From JBBDWZ01 sp050732575 (GTDB lineage: Bacteria; Gemmatimonadota; Gemmatimonadetes; Longimicrobiales; RSA9): a stretch of DNA of 5,609 nt. The stretch's first letter is position 1, and every line of letters begins with the position of its first letter. Below, piece after piece: positions 4,833 to 5,609 of this stretch. The DNA lies in NCBI GenBank assembly GCA_050732575.1, contig JBOHRF010000349.1, positions 1-5,609 of the forward strand, in the 5' to 3' direction. The notes beneath the pieces were generated by a model. The model saw only the letters and a list, made by a program, of their open reading frames with translations, ran no database searches and was not told the DNA's origin. Both the position numbers and the translations under genes were made by a program.

Positions 4833-5060
4833 ACGCGCTCTCAATTGCGCTGTCAGATGGATCCGGTGAGGCAAACCTCATTCTGCCCGGCTCCACGACC
4901 GGCGCATTGTAACAAAGCGTGCGCTCACATCGCACTGGTTCAAGCTGGTGAGCGTTGGCCATCTTGCACCGATGACCGGGCGACCGGCTCCGCCCCTCAT
5001 CGACCGGCGAGAGTCGCCTGATTAGCTTGGGACTGCATGCCCGCCTTCGATCAGGGCCAC
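4833..5060. other. Intergenic leader region upstream of the kinase
   Basis: This region contains no plausible gene. It holds a small hairpin TGAGG-CAAA-CCTCA at 4867-4880, three copies of CGACCGGC at 4896-4903, 4981-4988 and 5001-5008 (the last two 20 bp apart), and the conserved kinase upstream block at 4998-5036. The kinase promoter is probably here, but no clear -35/-10 pair is visible. Confidence 0.4.
4998..5036 (+). promoter_or_regulatory. Conserved kinase upstream element, copy at the intact kinase
   Basis: CATCGACC and, 24 bp from its first base, TTAGCTTGGGACTGC match the block at 3488-3526 upstream of the kinase pseudogene, while the DNA between them is largely diverged. The distance to the start codon is 24 bp here and 22 bp in the pseudogene. 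It could be promoter or 5'-leader sequence; function is inferred only from preservation. Confidence 0.5.
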
Positions 5061-5609
5061 ATGACCGCGCTGCGCGTACGACTCGAAGCGTCCCTGTCTG
5101 CCACCTACCGGCTCGAGCGCGAGCTGGGCAGTGGCGGCATGGCCGTCGTGTACCTCGCCCAGGACCTGCGCCACAAGCGACGCGTCGCGCTCAAGGTGCT
5201 GCGCCCCGAGATATCCGCGCTGATGGGACCCGAGCGCTTCCTGCGCGAGATCGAAACCCTGGCCAATCTCGCGCACCCGCACATCCTGCCGCTGCACGAT
5301 TCCGGTAATGCGGATGGACTGTTGTACTACGTGATGCCGTACGTGGAGGGTGAGTCGCTGCGTGATCGGTTGGTACGTGAGAAGCAGCTACCATTTGACG
5401 ATGCGCTGCACATCGCGCGCGAGGTAGCGGATGCGCTGAGTCACGCGCACGGACGGGGCGTGATCCACCGTGACATCAAGCCGGAGAACATCCTGCTTTC
5501 AGGTGGGCACGCGCTGGTGGCAGACTTTGGCATTGCTGCCGCAATCGACGTGGCAGGCGATAGTAGTCGGCTAACGAAAACTGGTTTTGCCGTAGGCACG
5601 CCCGCGTAC
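5061..5609 (+). CDS. Ser/Thr protein kinase, PknB-like, incomplete at the window edge
   Basis: The first 183 codons of a eukaryotic-like Ser/Thr kinase are open to the end of the window. It would phosphorylate Ser/Thr on partner proteins, most likely from the inner face of the membrane. Kinase motifs are all present: glycine loop ELGSGGMAVVYLA (G23, G25, with A28 in the third position as common in this family), VALKV (K45), alpha-C glutamate in FLREIETL (E63), VIHRDIKPENILL (H136, D138, K140, N143), DFG at 155-157 and GTPAY (T180) at the end of the activation segment. So the domain is expected to be active. The ATG at 5061 aligns with the GTG of the paralogous pseudogene at 3549 and gives the typical MTALRVRLEASLSATYRLE; an in-frame ATG at 5037 would add eight residues. 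A CAGGG seven bases upstream may serve as ribosome site. The missing part would include the end of the kinase domain and probably a membrane helix and sensor region, perhaps a propeller as in the remnant at 2363-2647. Confidence 0.93.
   Translation, partial: MTALRVRLEASLSATYRLERELGSGGMAVVYLAQDLRHKRRVALKVLRPEISALMGPERFLREIETLANLAHPHILPLHDSGNADGLLYYVMPYVEGESLRDRLVREKQLPFDDALHIAREVADALSHAHGRGVIHRDIKPENILLSGGHALVADFGIAAAIDVAGDSSRLTKTGFAVGTPAY

Noticed and set aside
5037..5060. Alternative kinase start at the ATG at 5037
   Set aside because: The pseudogene copy has no start codon at the matching place, while its GTG aligns with the ATG at 5061.
5022..5394. Open frames antisense to or overlapping the intact kinase start
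   Set aside because: The plus-strand frame from 5061 has all kinase motifs; the others are out-of-frame translations of it. Similar shadows occur over the kinase pseudogene.
1..5609. CRISPR array, tRNA, rRNA, transposase or recombinase
   Set aside because: No regularly spaced repeats, tRNA-like folds or mobile-element protein motifs were found on either strand by reading.

Overview
The window looks like an accessory region of a GC-rich, Gram-negative-type soil or aquatic bacterium, most likely a Gemmatimonadota relative. The main clue is the incomplete Ser/Thr kinase at the right edge. Its N-terminal layout (short lead-in, LEASLSATYRLERELGSGGM, then VALKVLRPE) and the propeller-type kinase C-terminus left as a remnant at 2363-2647 are the style of the many kinases found in that phylum. 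The taxonomic call is inference from protein style only.

Layout from left to right: an intact Uma2-family (DUF820, PD-(D/E)XK fold) gene on the minus strand (57-608); a non-coding gap; a truncated Uma2 remnant on the minus strand (772-1002); a complete DUF1015-family gene on the plus strand (1073-2314); a remnant of the C-terminus of a propeller-type protein kinase (2363-2647); a second intact Uma2 gene on the minus strand (2765-3343); a frameshifted and truncated kinase N-terminus on the plus strand (3549-3798) that runs into a copy of the last 36 bp of the DUF1015 gene region (3796-3831); a tiny tail of another Uma2 gene on the minus strand (3944-3991); an overlapping two-gene pair encoding a 71-residue unknown protein and an AbiEii-like nucleotidyltransferase (4028-4808); a leader region with short repeats; and finally the start of an apparently intact kinase that leaves the window at 5609.

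The region is best read as a mosaic built by duplication and decay. Two gene families (Uma2 and the kinase) occur as both intact copies and fragments, and the end of a third gene (DUF1015) is duplicated. The two kinase fragments lie in the wrong order, C-terminal part first. Each abuts one of the two copies of the 36-bp DUF1015-end repeat, so joining the repeats into a circle would put kinase N-terminus, repeat and kinase C-terminus in the right order. This is the most unusual structure in the window.

The genes do not form an obvious pathway. The 71-aa/nucleotidyltransferase pair is the only clear operon-like unit and has the form of a toxin-antitoxin or nucleotide-transfer module, though neither activity can be proven from sequence. 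The kinase would be a membrane-associated signalling protein if its missing part resembles the remnant. No tRNA, rRNA, CRISPR array, transposase or integrase was seen.
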